64,000 nt of DNA from positions 79,109,501 to 79,173,500 of the forward strand of contig JAWZYU010000011.1 of assembly GCA_038380435.1 (NCBI GenBank). Direction: 5' to 3'. Within the stretch, counting starts at the first letter, position 1. Every line of letters begins with the position of its first letter. The notes under the pieces are model-generated. The model was not told the DNA's origin. It made no database searches and worked only from the letters and a program-made list of their open reading frames with translations. Below are positions 33,149 through 47,900 of this stretch, piece after piece. A program made the translations under genes and the position numbers. This DNA is from Ryuthela nishihirai (taxonomy: Eukaryota; Arthropoda; Arachnida; Araneae; Heptathelidae).

Positions 33149-36100
33149 TTATAAAAAACCCAGAACTAAATAGTGTCCTCCCAGGCAACGCAAACCGAAG
33201 AACATGAAAATCGGAAACAGTGCACCGCCGACCAAATTATAAAAAAGCCCCAGAACTAAATATTGTCCACCCAGGCAACACAAACCGAAAAACATGAAAA
33301 TCGGAAACAGTGCACCGCCGACCAAATTATAAAAAAGCCCCAGAACTAAATAATGTCCACCCAGGCAACACAAACCGAAAAACATGAAAATCGAAAACAG
33401 TGCACCGCCCACCAAATTATAAAAAAGCCCCAGAACTAAATAATGTCCACCCAGGCAACACAAACCGAAAAACATGAAAATCGGAAACAGTGCACCGCCG
33501 AACAAATTATAAAAAAGCCCCAGAACTAAATAATGTCCTGCCAGGCAACACAAATCGAAAAACATGAAAATCGGAAAGAGTTCACCGCCGACCGAATTAT
33601 AAAAAAGCCCCAGAACTAAATAATGTCCTCCCAGGTAACACAAACCGAAAAACATGAAAATCGTAAACAGTTCATCGCCGACCGAATTATAAAAAAGCCC
33701 CAGAACTAAATAATGTCCTCCCAGGCAACACAAACCGAAAAACATGAAAATCGGAAACAATGCACCGCCGACCGAATTATAAAAATGCCCCAGAACTAAA
33801 TAATGTCCACCCACGCAACACAAACCGAAAAACATGAAAATCGGAAACAGTGCACCGCCGACCAAATTATAAAAAAGGCCCAGAACTAAATAGTGTCCTC
33901 CCAGGCAACGCAAACCGAAGAACATGAAAATCGGAAACAGTGCACCGCCGACCAAATTATAAAAAAGACCCAGAACTAAATAATGTCCTTCCGGGCAACA
34001 CAAACCAAAAAACATGAAAATCGGTAACAGTGCACCGCCGACCAAATTAAAAAAAAGCCCCAGAACTAAATAATGTCCTCCCAGGCAACACAAATCGAAA
34101 AACATAAAAATCGGAAAGAGTGCACCGCCGACCGAATTATAAAAAAGCCCCAGAACTAAATAATGTGCTCCCAGGCAACACAAACCGAAAAACATGAAAA
34201 TCGGAAACAGTGCACCGCCGACCGAATTATAAAAAAGCCCCAGAAATAAATAATATCCTCCCAGGTAACACAAACCGAAAAACATGAAAATCGTAAACAG
34301 TTCATCGCCGACCGAAATATATAAAAGCCCCAGAACTAAATAATGTCCTCCCAGGCAACACAAACCGAAAAACATGAAAATCGGAAACAGTGCACCGCCG
34401 AACGAATTATAAAAAAGCCCCAGAACTAAATAATGTCCTCCCAGGCAACACAAATCGAAAAACATAAAAATCGGAAAGAGTGCACCGCCGACCGAATTAT
34501 AAAAAAGCCCCAGAACTAAATAATGTGCTCCCAGGCAACACAAACCGAAAAACATGAAAATCGGAAACAGTGCACCGCCGACCGAATTATAAAAAAGCCC
34601 CAGAAATAAATAATATCCTCCCAGGTAACACAAACCGAAAAACATGAAAATCGTAAACAGTTCATCGCCGACCGAAATATATAAAAGCCCCAGAACTAAA
34701 TAATGTCCTCCCAGGCAACACAAACCGAAAAACATGAAAATCGGAAACAGTGCACCGCCGAACGAATTATAAAAAAGCCCCAGAACTAAATAATGTCCTC
34801 CCAGGTAACACAAACCGAAAAACCTGAAAATCGGAAACACTGCACCGCCGACCAAATTATAAAAAAGGCCCAGAACTAAATAATATCCTCCCAGGTAACA
34901 CAATCCGAAAAACATGAAAATCGGAAACAGTGCACCGTCGACCAAGTTATAAAAAAGCCCCAGAACTAAATAATGTCCTCCCAGGCAACACAATCCGAAA
35001 AACATGAAAATCGGAAACAGTGCACCGCCGACCGAATTATAAAAAAGCCCCAGAACTAAATAATGTCCTACCAGGCAACACAAACCGAAAAACATGAAAA
35101 ACGGAAACAGTGCACCGCCGACCGAATTATAAAAAAGCCCCAGAAATAAATAATATCCTCCCAGGTAACACAAACCAAAAAACATGAAAATCGTAAACAG
35201 TTCATCGCCGACCGAAATATATAAAAGCCCCAGAACTAAATAATGTCCTCCCAGGCAACACAAACCGAAAAACATGAAAATCGGAAACAGTGCACCGCCG
35301 ACCGAATTATAAAAAAGCCCCAGAACTAAATAATGTCCTCCCAGGTAACACAAACCGAAAAACCTGAAAATCGGAAACACTGCACCGCCGACCAAATTAT
35401 AAAAGAGCCCCAGAACTAAATAATATCCTCCCAGGTAACACAATCCGAAAAACATTAAAATCGGAAACAGTGCACCGCCGACCAAGTTATAAAAAAGCCC
35501 CTGAACTAAATAATGTCCTCCCAGGCAACACAAACCGAAAAACATGAAAAACGGAAAGAGTGCACCGCCGACCAAATTATAAAAAAGACCCAGAACTAAA
35601 TATTGTCCTCCCAGGTAACACAATCCGAAAAACATGAAAATCGTAAACAGTGCACCGCCGACCAAGTTATAAAAAAGCCCCTGAACTAAATAATGTCCAC
35701 CCAAGCAACACAAACCGAAAAACATGAAAAACGGAAACAGTGCACCGCCGACCGAATTATAAAAAAGTCCCAGAACTAAATAATGTCCTCCCAGGTAACA
35801 CAAACCGAAAAACATGAAAATCGGAAACAGTGCACCGCCGACCGAATTATAAAAAAGCCCCAGAACTAAATAATGTCCTCCCAGGTAACACAATCCGAAA
35901 AACATGAAAATCGGAAACAGTGCACCGCCTATCAAGTTATAAAAAAGCCCCTGAACTAAATAATGTCCTCCCAGGCAACACAAACCGAAAAACATGAGAA
36001 TGGGAAACAGTGCACCGCCGACCAAATTATAAAAAAGCCCCAGAACTAAATAATGTCCTCCCAGGCAACACAAACCGAAAAACATGAAAATCGGAAACAG

Positions 36101-37825
36101 TGAACCGCCGACCGAATTGTAAAAAAGCCCCAGAACTAAATAATGTCCTCCCAGGTAACACAAACCGAAAAACATGAAAATCGGAAACAGTGCACCGCCG
36201 ACCAAATCATAAAAAAGCCCCAGAACTAAATAATGTCCTCCCAGGCAACACAAATCGAAAAACATGAAAATCGGAAACAGTGCACCGCCGACCAAATTAT
36301 AAAAAAGCCCCAGAACTGAATAATGTTCTCCCAGGCAACACAAACCGAAAAACATGAAAATCGGAAACAGTGCACCGCCGACCGAATTATAAAAAAGCCC
36401 CAGAACTAAAAAATGTCCTCCCAGGTAGCACAAACTGAAAAACATGAAAATCGGAAACAGTGCACCGCCGACCGAATTATAAAAAAGCCCCAGAACTATA
36501 TAATGTCCTCCCAGGCAACACAAACCGAAAAACATGAAAATCGGAAACAATGCACCGCCGACCGAATTATAAAAATGCCCCAGAACTAAATAATGTCCAC
36601 CCAGGCAACACAAACCGAAAAACATGAAAATCGGAAACAGTGCACCGCCGACCAAATTATAAAAAAGCCCCAGAACTAAATAATGTCCTCCCAGGCAACA
36701 CAAACCGAAAAACATGAAAATCGGAAACAGTGCACCGCCGACCGAATTATAAAAAAGCCCCAGAACTAAAAAATGTCCTCCCAGGTAACACAAACTGAAA
36801 AACATGAAAATCGGAAACAATGAACCGCCGACCGAAATATAAAAAAGCCCCAGAACTAAAAAATGTGCTCCCAGGTAACACAAACCGAAAAACATGAAAA
36901 TCGAAAACAGTGCACCGCCGACCAAATCATAAAAAAGCCCCAGAACTAAATAATGTCCTCCCAGGTAACACAAACCGAAAAACATGAAAATCAGAAACAA
37001 TGCACCGCTGACCGAATTATAAAAATAACCCAGAACTAAATAATGTCCACCGAGGCAACGCAAACCGAAAAACATGAAAATCGAAAACAGTGCACCGCCG
37101 ACCAAATTATAAAAAAGCCCCAGAAATAAATAATGTCCTCCCAGGCAACACAAACCGAAAAACATGAAAATCGGAAAGAGTGCACCGCCGACCGAATTAT
37201 AAAAAAGCCCCAGAACTAAATAATGTCCTCCCAGGCAACACAAACCGAAAAACATGAAAATCGTAAACAATTCATCGCCGACAGAATTATAAAAAAGCCC
37301 CAGAACTAAATAATGTCCACCCAGGCAACACAAACCGAAAAACATGAAAATCGGAAACAGTGCATCGCCGACCAAATTATAAAAAAGCCCCAGAACTAAA
37401 TAATGTCCTCCCAGGCAACACAAATCGAAAAACATGAAAATCGGAAAGAGTTCACCGCCGACCGAATTATAAAAAATCCCCAGAACTAAATAATGTCCTC
37501 CCAGGTAACACAAACCGAAAAACATGAGAATCGGAAACAGTGCACCGCCGACGGAATTATAAAAATGCCACAGAACTAAATAATGTCCACCCACGCAACA
37601 CAAACCGAAAAACATGAAAATCGGAAACAGTGCACCGCCGACCAAATTATAAAAAAGCCCCAGAACTAAATAATATCCTCCCAGGCAACACAAACCGAAA
37701 AACATCAAAATCGGAAACAGTGCACCGCCGACCGAATTATAAAAAAGCCCCAGAACTAAATAAAGTCCTCCCAGGTAACACAAACAGAAAAACCTGAAAA
37801 TCGGAAACAGTGCACCGCCGACCAA
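33149..37825 (-). other. Open frame of 1558 codons in the satellite, not a supported gene
   Basis: The minus-strand frame repeats a hydrophobic 30-residue motif (LGGHYLVLGLFYNSVGG, ALFPIFMFFGLC). It is bounded by single-base length changes in monomers, not by gene signals. No promoter, splice or terminal non-repeat sequence was seen. Confidence 0.8.
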
Positions 37826-40800
37826 ATTATAAAAAAGCCCCAGAACTAAATATTATCCTCCCAGGTAACACAATCCGAAAAACATGAAAATCGGAAACAG
37901 TGCACCGCCGACCAAGTTATAAAAAAGCCCCTGAACAAAATAATGTCCTCCCAAGCAACACAAACCGAAAAACATGAAAAACCGAAAGAGTGCACCGCCG
38001 ACCGAATTATAAAAAAGCCCCAGAACTAAATAATGTCCTCCCAGGTAACACAAACCGAAAAACATGAAAATCGGAAACAGTGCACCGACGACCGAATTAT
38101 AAAAAAGCCCCAGAACTAAATAATGTCCTCCCAGGTAACACAATCCGAAAAACATGAGAATCGGAAACAGTGCACCGCCGATCAAGTTATAAAAAAGCCC
38201 CTGAACTAAATAATATCCAGCCAGGCAACACAAACCGAAAAACATGAAAACGGAAAGAGTGCACCTCCGACCGAATTATAAAAAAGCCCCAGAACTAAAT
38301 AATGTCCTCCCAGGTAACACAAACCGAAAAGCATGAGAATGAGAAACAGTGCACCGCCGACCAAATTATAAAAAAGCCCCAGAACTAAATAATGTCCTCC
38401 CAGGCAACACAAACCGAAAAACATGAAAATCGGAAACAGTGCACCGCCGACCGAATTATAAAAAAGCCCCAGAACTAAAAAATGTCCTCCCAGGTAACAC
38501 AAACTGAAAAACATGAAAATCGGAAACAGTGAACCGCCGACCGAATTATAAAAAAGCCCAGAACTAAATAATGTGCTCCCAGGTAACACAAACCGAAAAA
38601 CATGAAAATCGAAAACAGTGCACCGCCGACCAAATCATAAAAAAGCCCCAGAACTAAATAATGTCCTTCCAGGCAACACACACCGAAAAACATGAAAAAT
38701 GTAAACAGTTCATCGCCGACAGAATTATAAAAAAGCCCCAGAACTAAATAATTTCCACCCAGGCAACACAAACCGAAAAACATGAAAATCGGAAACAGTG
38801 CACCGCCGACCAAATTATAAAAAAGCCCCAGAACTAAATAATATCCTGCCAGACAACACAAATCGAAAAACATGAAAATCGGAAAGAGTTCACCGCCGAC
38901 CGAATTATAAAAAAGCCCCAGAACTAGATAATGTCCACCCAGGCAACACAAACCGAAAAACATGAAAATCGGAAACAGTGCACCGCCGACCGAATTATAA
39001 AAAAGCCCCAGAACTAAATACTGTCCACCCAGGCAACACAAACCGAAAAACATGAAAATCGGAAACAGTGCACCGCCGACCAAATTATAAAAAAGCCCCA
39101 GAACTAAATAATGTCCTCCCAGGCAACACAAACCGAAAAACATGAAAATCGGAAACAGTGCACTGCCGACCAAATTATAAAAAAGCCCCAGAACTAAATA
39201 ATGTCCTCCGAGGCAACCGAAAAACATGAAAATCGGAAACAGTGCACCGCCGACCGAATTATAAAAAAGCCCCAGAACAAAATAATGTCCTCCCAGGTAA
39301 CACAAACTGAAAAACATGAAAATCGGAAACAGTGAACCGCCGACCGAATTATAAAAAAGCCCCAGAACTAAATAATGTCCTCCCAGGTAACACAAACCGA
39401 AAAACATGAAATTCGGAAACAGTGCACAGCCGACCAAATCATAAAAAAGCTCCAGAACTAAATAATGTCCTCCCAGGCAACACAAACCGAAAAACATGAA
39501 AATCGGAAACAGTGCACCGCCGACCGAATTGTAAAAAAGCCCCAGAACTAAATAATGTCCTCCCAGGTAACACAAACCGAAAAACATGAGAATGGGAAAC
39601 AGTGCACCGCCGACCAAGTTATAAAAAAGCCCCTGAACTAAATAATGTCCTCCCATGCAACACAAACCGAAAAACATGAAAATCGGAAACAGCGCACCGC
39701 CGACCGAATTATAAAAGAGCCCCAGAAGTAAATAATATCCTCCCAGGTAACACAAACCGAAAAACATGAAAATCGTAAACAGTTCATCGCCGACCGAATT
39801 ATAAAAAAGCCCCAGAACTAAATAATGTCCTCCCAGGTAGCACAAACCGAAAAGCAAGAAAATCGGAAACAGTGCACCGCCGACCAAATTATAAAAAAGC
39901 CCAGAACTAAATAGTGTAATCCCAGGCAACACAAACCGAAAAACATGAAAATCGGAAACAGTGCACCGCCGACCAAATTATAAAAAAGCCCCAGAACTAA
40001 ATAATGTCCTTCCAGGCAACACAAACCGAAAAAGATGAAAATCGGAAAGAGTGAACCGCCGACCAAATTAAAAAAAAGCCCCAGAACTAAATAATGTCCT
40101 CCCAGGCAACACAAATCGAAAAGCATCAAAATCGGAAAGAGTGCACCGCCGACTGAATTATAAAAAAGCCCCAGAAATAAATAATATCCTCCCAGGTAAC
40201 ACAAACCGAAAAATATGAAAATCGTAAACAGTTCATCGCCGACCGAAATATATAAAAGCCCCAGAACTAAATAATGTCCTCCCAGGCAACACAAACCGAA
40301 AAACATGAAAATCGGAAACAGTGCACCGCCGACCGAATTATAAAAAAGCCCCAGAACTAAATAATGTCCTCCCAGGTAGCACAAACCGAAAAACCTGAAT
40401 ATCGGAAACAGTGAACCGCCGACCGAATTATAAAAAAGCCCCAGAACTAAATAATGTCCTCCCAGGTAACACAAACCGAAAAACATGAAAATCGGAAACA
40501 GTGCACAGCCGACCAAATCATAAAAAAGCCCCTGAACTAAATAATGACCTCCCAAGCAACACAAACCGAAAAACATGAAAAACGGAAACAGTGCACCGCC
40601 GACCGAATTATAAAAAAGCCCCAGAACTAAATAATGTCCTCCCAGGTAACACAAACTGAAAAACATGAAAATCGGAAACAGTGAACCGCCGACCGAATTA
40701 TAAAAAAGCCCCAGAACTAAATAATGTCCTCCCAGGTAACACAAACCGAAAAACATGAAAATCGGAAACAGTGCACAGCCGACCAAATCATAAAAAAGCC

Positions 40801-41589
40801 CCAGAACTAAATAATGTCCTCCCAGGCAACACAAACCGAAAAACATGAAAATCGGAAACAGTGCACCGCCGACCGAATTATAAAAAAGCCCCAGAACTAA
40901 ATAATGTCCTCCCAGGTAACACAAACCGAAAAACATGAGAATGGGAAACAGTGCACCGCCGACCAAGTTATAAAAAAGCCCCTGAACTAAATAATGTCCT
41001 CCCAGGCAACACAAACCGAAAAACATGAAAATCTTAAATAGTGCACCGTCGACCGAATTGTAAAAAAGCCCCAGAACTAAATAATGTCCACCCAGGCAAC
41101 ACAAACCGAAAAACATGAAAATCGGAAACAGTGTACCGCCGACCAAATTATAAAACAGCCCCAGAACTAAATAATGTCTTCCCAGGTAACACAAACCGAA
41201 AAACATGAAAATCGGAAACAGTGCACCGCCGACCGAATTATAAAAAAGCCCCAGAACTAAATAATGTCCTCCCAGGTAACACAAACCGAAAAACATGAAA
41301 ATCGGAAACAGTGCACCGCCGACCAAATTGTAAAAAAGCCCCAGAACTAAATAATGTCCTTCCAGGCAGCACACACCGAAAAACATGAAAAATGTAAACA
41401 GTTCATCGCCGACCGAATTATAAAAAAGCCCCAGAACTAAATAATGTCCTCCCAGGTAACACAAACCGAAATACATGAAAATCGGAAACAGTGCTCCGCC
41501 GACAGAATTATAAAAAAGCCCCAGAACTAAATAATATCCTCCCAGGTAACACAATCCGAAAAACATGAAAATCGGAAACAGTGCACCGC

Positions 41590-44500
41590 CGATCAAGTTA
41601 TAAAAAGCCCCAGAACTAAATATTGTCCACCCAGGCAACACAAACCGAAAAACATGAAAATCGGAAACAGTGCACCGCCGACCGAATTATAAAAAAGCCC
41701 CAGAAACAAATAATATCCTCCCAGGTAACACAAACCGAAAAACATGAAAATCGTAAACAGTTCATCGCCGACCGAATTATAAAAAAGCCACAGAACTAAA
41801 TAATGTCCTCCCAGGCAACACAAACGGAAAAACATGAAAATCGGAAACAGTGCACCGCCGACCGAATTATAAAAAAGCCCCAGAACTAAATAATGTCCTC
41901 CCAGGTAACACAATACGAAAAACATGAAAATCGGAAACAGTGCACCGCCGACCAAGTTATAAAAAATCCCCTGAACTAAATAATGTCCTCCCAGGAAACA
42001 CAAACCGAAAAACATGAAAACGGAAAGTGGGCACCGCCGACCGAATTATAAAAAAGCCCCAGAACTAAATAATGTCCTCCCAGGTAACACAAACCGAAAA
42101 ACCTGAAAATCGGAAACCGTGCACCGCCGACCAAATTATAAAAAAGCCCCAGAACTAAATAATATCCTCCCAGGTAACACAATCCGAAAAACATTAAAAT
42201 CGGAAACAGTGCACCGCCGACCAAGTTATAAAAAAGCCCCTGAACTAAATAATGTCCTCCCAGGCAACACAAACCGAAAAACATGAAAATCGGAAACAGT
42301 GCACCGCCGACCAAATTATAAAAAAGCCCCAGAACTAAATAATATCCTCCCAGGCAACACAAATCGAAAAACATGAAAATCGGAAAGAGTACACCGCCGA
42401 CTGAATTATAAAAAAGCCCCAGAACTAAATAATGTCCTCTCAGGTAACACAAACCGAAAAGCATGAAAAACGGAAAGAGTACACCGCCGACCAAATTATA
42501 AAAAAGCCCCAGAACTAAATATTGTCCTCCCAGATAACACAATCCGAAAAACATGAAAATCGGAAACAGTGCACCGCCGACCGAATTATAAAAAAGCCCC
42601 AGAACTAAATAATGTCCTCCCAGGCAACACAAACCGAAAAACATTAAAATCGGGAACAGTGCACCGCCGACTGAATTATAAAAAAGCCCCAGAACAAAAT
42701 AATATCCACCCAGGCAACACAAACCGAAAAACATGAAAATCGGAAACAGTGCACCGCCGACCAAATTATAAAAAAGCCCCAGAACTAAATAATATCCTCC
42801 CAGGCAACACAAATCGAAAAACATGAAAATCGGAAAGAGTACACCGCCGACCGAATTATAAAAAAGCCCCAGAACTAAATAATGTCCTCCCAGGTAACAC
42901 AATCCGAAAAACATGAAAATCGGAAACAATGCACCGCCGACCGAATTATAAAATTGCCCAAGAACTAAATAATGTCCACCCAGGCAACACAAATCGAAAA
43001 ACATGAAAATCGGAAACAGTGCACCGCCGACCAAATTATATAAAAGCCCCAGAACAAAATAATGTCCTCCCAGGCAACACAAACCGAAAAACATGAAAAT
43101 CGGAAACAGTGCACCGCCGACCGAATTATAAAAAAGCCCCAGAACTAAAAAATGTCCTCCCAGGTAACACAAACTTAAAAACATGAAAAATGTAAACAGT
43201 TCATCGCCGACCAAATCATAAAAAAGCCCCAGAACTAAATAATGTCCTCCCAGGCAACACAAACCGAAAAACATGAAAATCGGGAGCAGTGCACCGCCGA
43301 CAGAATTATAAAAAAGCCCCAGAACTAAATAATGTCCACCCAGGCAACACAAACCGAAAAACATGAAAATCGGAAACAGTGCACCGCCGACCAAATTATA
43401 AAAAAGCCCCAGAACTAAATAATGTCCTGCCAGGCAACACAAATCGAAAAACATGAAAATCGGAAAGAGTTCACCGCCGACCGAATTATAAAAAAGCCCC
43501 AGAACTAAATAATGTCCACCCAGGTAACACAAATCGGAAAACATGAAAATCGGAAAGAGTTCACCCCCGACCGAATTATAAAAAAGCCCCAGAACTAAAT
43601 AATGTCCTCCCAGGTAACACAAACCGAAAAACATGAGAATCGGAAACAGTGCACCGCCGACAGAATTTTAAAAAAGCCCCAGAACAAAATAATGTCCACC
43701 CAGGCAACACAAACCGAAAAACATGAAAATCGGAAACACTGCACCGCCGACCAAATTATAAAAAAGCCCCAGAACTAAATAATGTCCTGCCAGGCAACAC
43801 AAATCGAAAAACATGAAAATCGGAAAGAGTTCACCGCCGACCGTATTATAAAAAAGCCCCAGAACTAAATAATGTCCACCCAGGCAACACAAACCGAAAA
43901 GCATGAAAATCGGAAACAGTGCACCGCCGACCAAATTATAAAAAAGCCCCAGAACTAAATAATATCCTCCCAGGCAACACAAACCGAAAAACATCAAAAT
44001 CGGAAACAGTGCACCGCCGACCGAATTGTAAAAAAACCCCAGAACTAAATAATGTCCTCCCAGGTAACACAAACCGAAAAACATCAAAATCGGAAACAGT
44101 GCACCGCCGACCGAATTATAAAAAAACCCCAGAACTAAATAATGTCCTCCCAGGTAACACAAACCGAAAAGCAAGAAAATCGGAAACAGTGCACCGCCGA
44201 CCAAATTATAAAAAAGCCCAGAACTAAATAGTGTAATCCCAGGCAACACAAACCGAAAAACATGAAAATCGGAAACAGTGCACCGCCGACCAAATTATAA
44301 AAAAGCCCCAGAACTAAATAATGTCCTTCCAGGCAACACAAACCGAAAAACATGAAAATCGGAAACAGTGCACCGCCGACCAAATTAAAAAAAAGCCCCA
44401 GAACTAAATAATGTCCTCCCAGGCAACACAAATCGAAAAACATCAAAATCGGAAAGAGTGCACCGCCGACTGAATTATAAAAAAGCCCCAGAAATAAATA

Positions 44501-44900
44501 TTATCCTCCCAGGTAACACAAACCGAAAAATATGAAAATCGTAAACAGTTCATCGCCGACCGAAATATATAAAAGCCCCAGAACTAAATAATGTCCTCCC
44601 AGGCAACACAAACCGAAAAACATGAAAATCGGAAACAGTGCACCGCCGACCGAATTATAAAAAAGCCCCAGAACTAAATAATGTCCTCCCAGGTAACACA
44701 AACCGAAAAACCTGAAAATCGGAAACACTGCACCGCCGACCAAATTATAAAAAAGCCCCAGAACTAAATAATATCCTCCCAGGTAACACAATCCGAAAAA
44801 CATGAAAATCGGAAACAGTGCACCGCCGACCAAGTTATAAAAAAGCCCCAGAACTAAATAATGTCCTCCCAGGAAACACAATCGGAAAAACATGAAAATC
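41590..44900. repeat. Long-range duplicated block, copy 1
   Basis: Matches 56590-59640 monomer for monomer. Rare markers shared by both are CGGAAAGTGGGCACC (42021 and 57025, offset 15,004) and TAGTGTAATCCC (44229 and 58963, offset 14,734). The offset changes by 270 bp, three monomers gained or lost since duplication. Confidence 0.8.
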
Positions 44901-47900
44901 GGAAACAGTGCACCGCCGACCGAATTATAAAAAAGCCCCAGAACTAAATAATGTCCTCCCAGGCAACACAAACCGAAAAACATGAAAATCGGAAACAGTG
45001 CACCGCCGACCGAATTATAAAAAAGCCCCAGAAATAAATAATATCCTCCCAGGTAACACAAACCGAAAAACATGAAAATCGTAAACAGTTCATCGCCGAC
45101 CGAATTATAAAAAAGCCCCAGAACTAAATAATGTCCTCCCAGGCAACACAAACCGAAAAACATGAAAATCGGAAACAGTGCACCGCCGACCGAATTATAA
45201 AAAAGCCCCAGAACTAAATAATGTCCTCCCAGGTAGCACAAACCGAAACACCTGAATATCGGAAACAGTGAACCGCCGACCGAATTATAAAAAAGCCCCA
45301 GAACTAAATAATGTCCTCCCAGGTAACACAAACCGAAAAACATGAAAATCGGAAACAGTGCACAGCCGACCAAATCATAAAAAAGCCCCTGAACTAAATA
45401 ATGTCCTCCCAAGCAACACAAACCGAAAAACATGAAAAACGGAAACAGTGCACCGCCGACCGAATTATAAAAAAGCCCCAGAACTAAATAATGTCCTCCC
45501 AGGTAACACAAACTGAAAAACATGAAAATCGAAAACAGTGAACCGCCGACCGAATTATAAAAAAGCCCCAGAACTAAATAATGTCCTCCCAGGTAACACA
45601 AACCGAAAAACATGAAAATCGGAAACAGTGCACAGCCGACCAAATCATAAAAAAGCCCCAGAACTAAATAATGTCCTCCCAGGCAACACAAACCGAAAAA
45701 CATGAAAATCGGAAACAGTGCACCGCCGACCGAATTATAAAAAAGCCCCAGAACTAAATAATGTCCTCCCAGGTAACACAAACCGAAAAACATGAGAATG
45801 GGAAACAGTGCACCGCCGACCAAGTTATAAAAAAGCCCCTGAACTAAATAATGTCCTCCCAGGCAACACAAACCGAAAAACATGAAAATCGGAAATAGTG
45901 CACCGCCGACCGAATTATAAAAAAGCCCCAGAACTAAATAATGTCCTCCCAGGTAACACAAACTGAAAAACATGAAAATCGGAAACAGTGAACCGCCGAC
46001 CGAATTATAAAAAAGCCCCAGAACTAAATAATGTCCTCCCAGGTAACACAAACCGAAAAACATGAAAATCGGAAACAGTGCACAGCCGACCAAATCATAA
46101 AAAAGCCCCAGAACTAAATAATGTCCTCCCAGGCAACACAAACCGAAAAACATGAAAATCGGAAACAGTGCACCGCCGACCGAATTATAAAAAAGCCCCA
46201 GTACTAAATAATGTCCTCCCAGGTAACACAAACCGAAAAACATGAGAATGGGAAACAGTGCACCGCCGACCAAGTTATAAAAAAGCCCCTGAACTAAATA
46301 ATGTCCTCCCAGGCAGCACAAACCGAAAAACATGAAAATCGGAAATAGTGCACCGCCGACCGAATTATAAAAAAGCCCCAGAACTAAATAATGTCCTCCC
46401 AGGCAACACAAACCGAAAAACATGAAAATCGGAAACAGTGCACCGCCGACCGAATTATAAAAGAGCCCCAGAAGTAAATAATATCCTCCCAGGTAACACA
46501 AACCGAAAAACATGAAAATCGTAAACAGTTCATCGCCGACCGAATTATAAAAAAGCCCCAGAACTAAATAATGTCCTCCCAGGCAACACAAACCGAAAAA
46601 CATGAAAATCGGAAACAGTGCACCGCCGACCGAATTATAAAAAAGCCCCAGAACTAAATAATGTCCTCCCAGGTAGCACAAACCGAAAAACCTGAATATC
46701 GGAAACAGTGCACCGCCGACCAAATTATAAAAATGCCCCAGAACTAAATAATATCCTCCCAGGTAACACAATCCGAAAAACATGAAAATCGGAAACAGTG
46801 CACCGCCGACCAAGTTATAAAAAAGCCCCTGAACTAAATAATGTCCTCCCAAGCAACACAAACCGAAAAACATGAAAAACGGAAAGAGTGCACCGCCGAC
46901 CGAATTATAAAAAAGCCCCAGAACTAAATAATGTCCTCCCAGGTAACACAAACCGAAAAACATGAAAATCGGAAACAGTGCACCGCCGACCGAATTATAA
47001 AAAAGCCCCAGAACGCAATAATGTCCTGCCAGGTAACACAATCCGAAAAACATGAAAATCGGAAACAGTGCACCGCCGATCAAGTTATAAAAAAGCCCCT
47101 GAACTAAATAATGTCCTCCCAGGCAACACAAACCGAAAAACATGAAAAACGGAAAGAGTGCACCTCCGACCGAATTATAAAAAAGCCCCAGAACTAAATA
47201 ATGTCCTCCCAGGTAACACAAACCGAAAAACATGAGAATGGGAAACAGTGCACCGCCGACCAAATTATAAAAAAGCCCCAGAACTAAATAATGTCCTCCC
47301 AGGTAACACAAACCGAAAAACATGAAAATCGGAAACAATGCACCGCCGACCGAATTATAAAAATGCCCCAGAACTAAATAATGTCCACCCAGGCAACACA
47401 AACCGAAAAACATGAAAATCGGAAACAGTGCACTGCCGACCAAATTATAAAAAAGCCCCAGAACTAAATAATGTCCTCCGAGGCAACCGAAAAACATGAA
47501 AATCGGAAACAGTGCACCGCCGACCGAATTATAAAAAAGCCCCAGAACTAAATAATGTCCTCCCAGGTAACACAAACTGAAAAACATGAAAATCGGAAAC
47601 AGTGCACCGCCGACCGAATTATAAAAAAGCCCCAGAACTAAATAATATCCTCCCAGGTAACACAATCCGAAAAACATGAAAATCGGAAACAGTGCACCGC
47701 CGACCAAGTTATAAAAAAGCCCCAGAACTAAATAATGTCCTCCCAGGAAACACAATCGGAAAAACATGAAAATCGGAAACAGTGCACCGCCGACCGAATT
47801 ATAAAAAAGCCCCAGAACTAAATAATGTCCTCCCAGGCAACACAAACCGAAAAACATGAAAATCGGAAACAGTGCACCGCCGACCGAATTATAAAAAAGC

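Noticed and set aside
43919..44227. Plus-strand frames in the array (basic, Asn/Lys-rich)
   Set aside because: Antisense shadows of the satellite. They occur only where monomer variants remove the TAA common in that frame.
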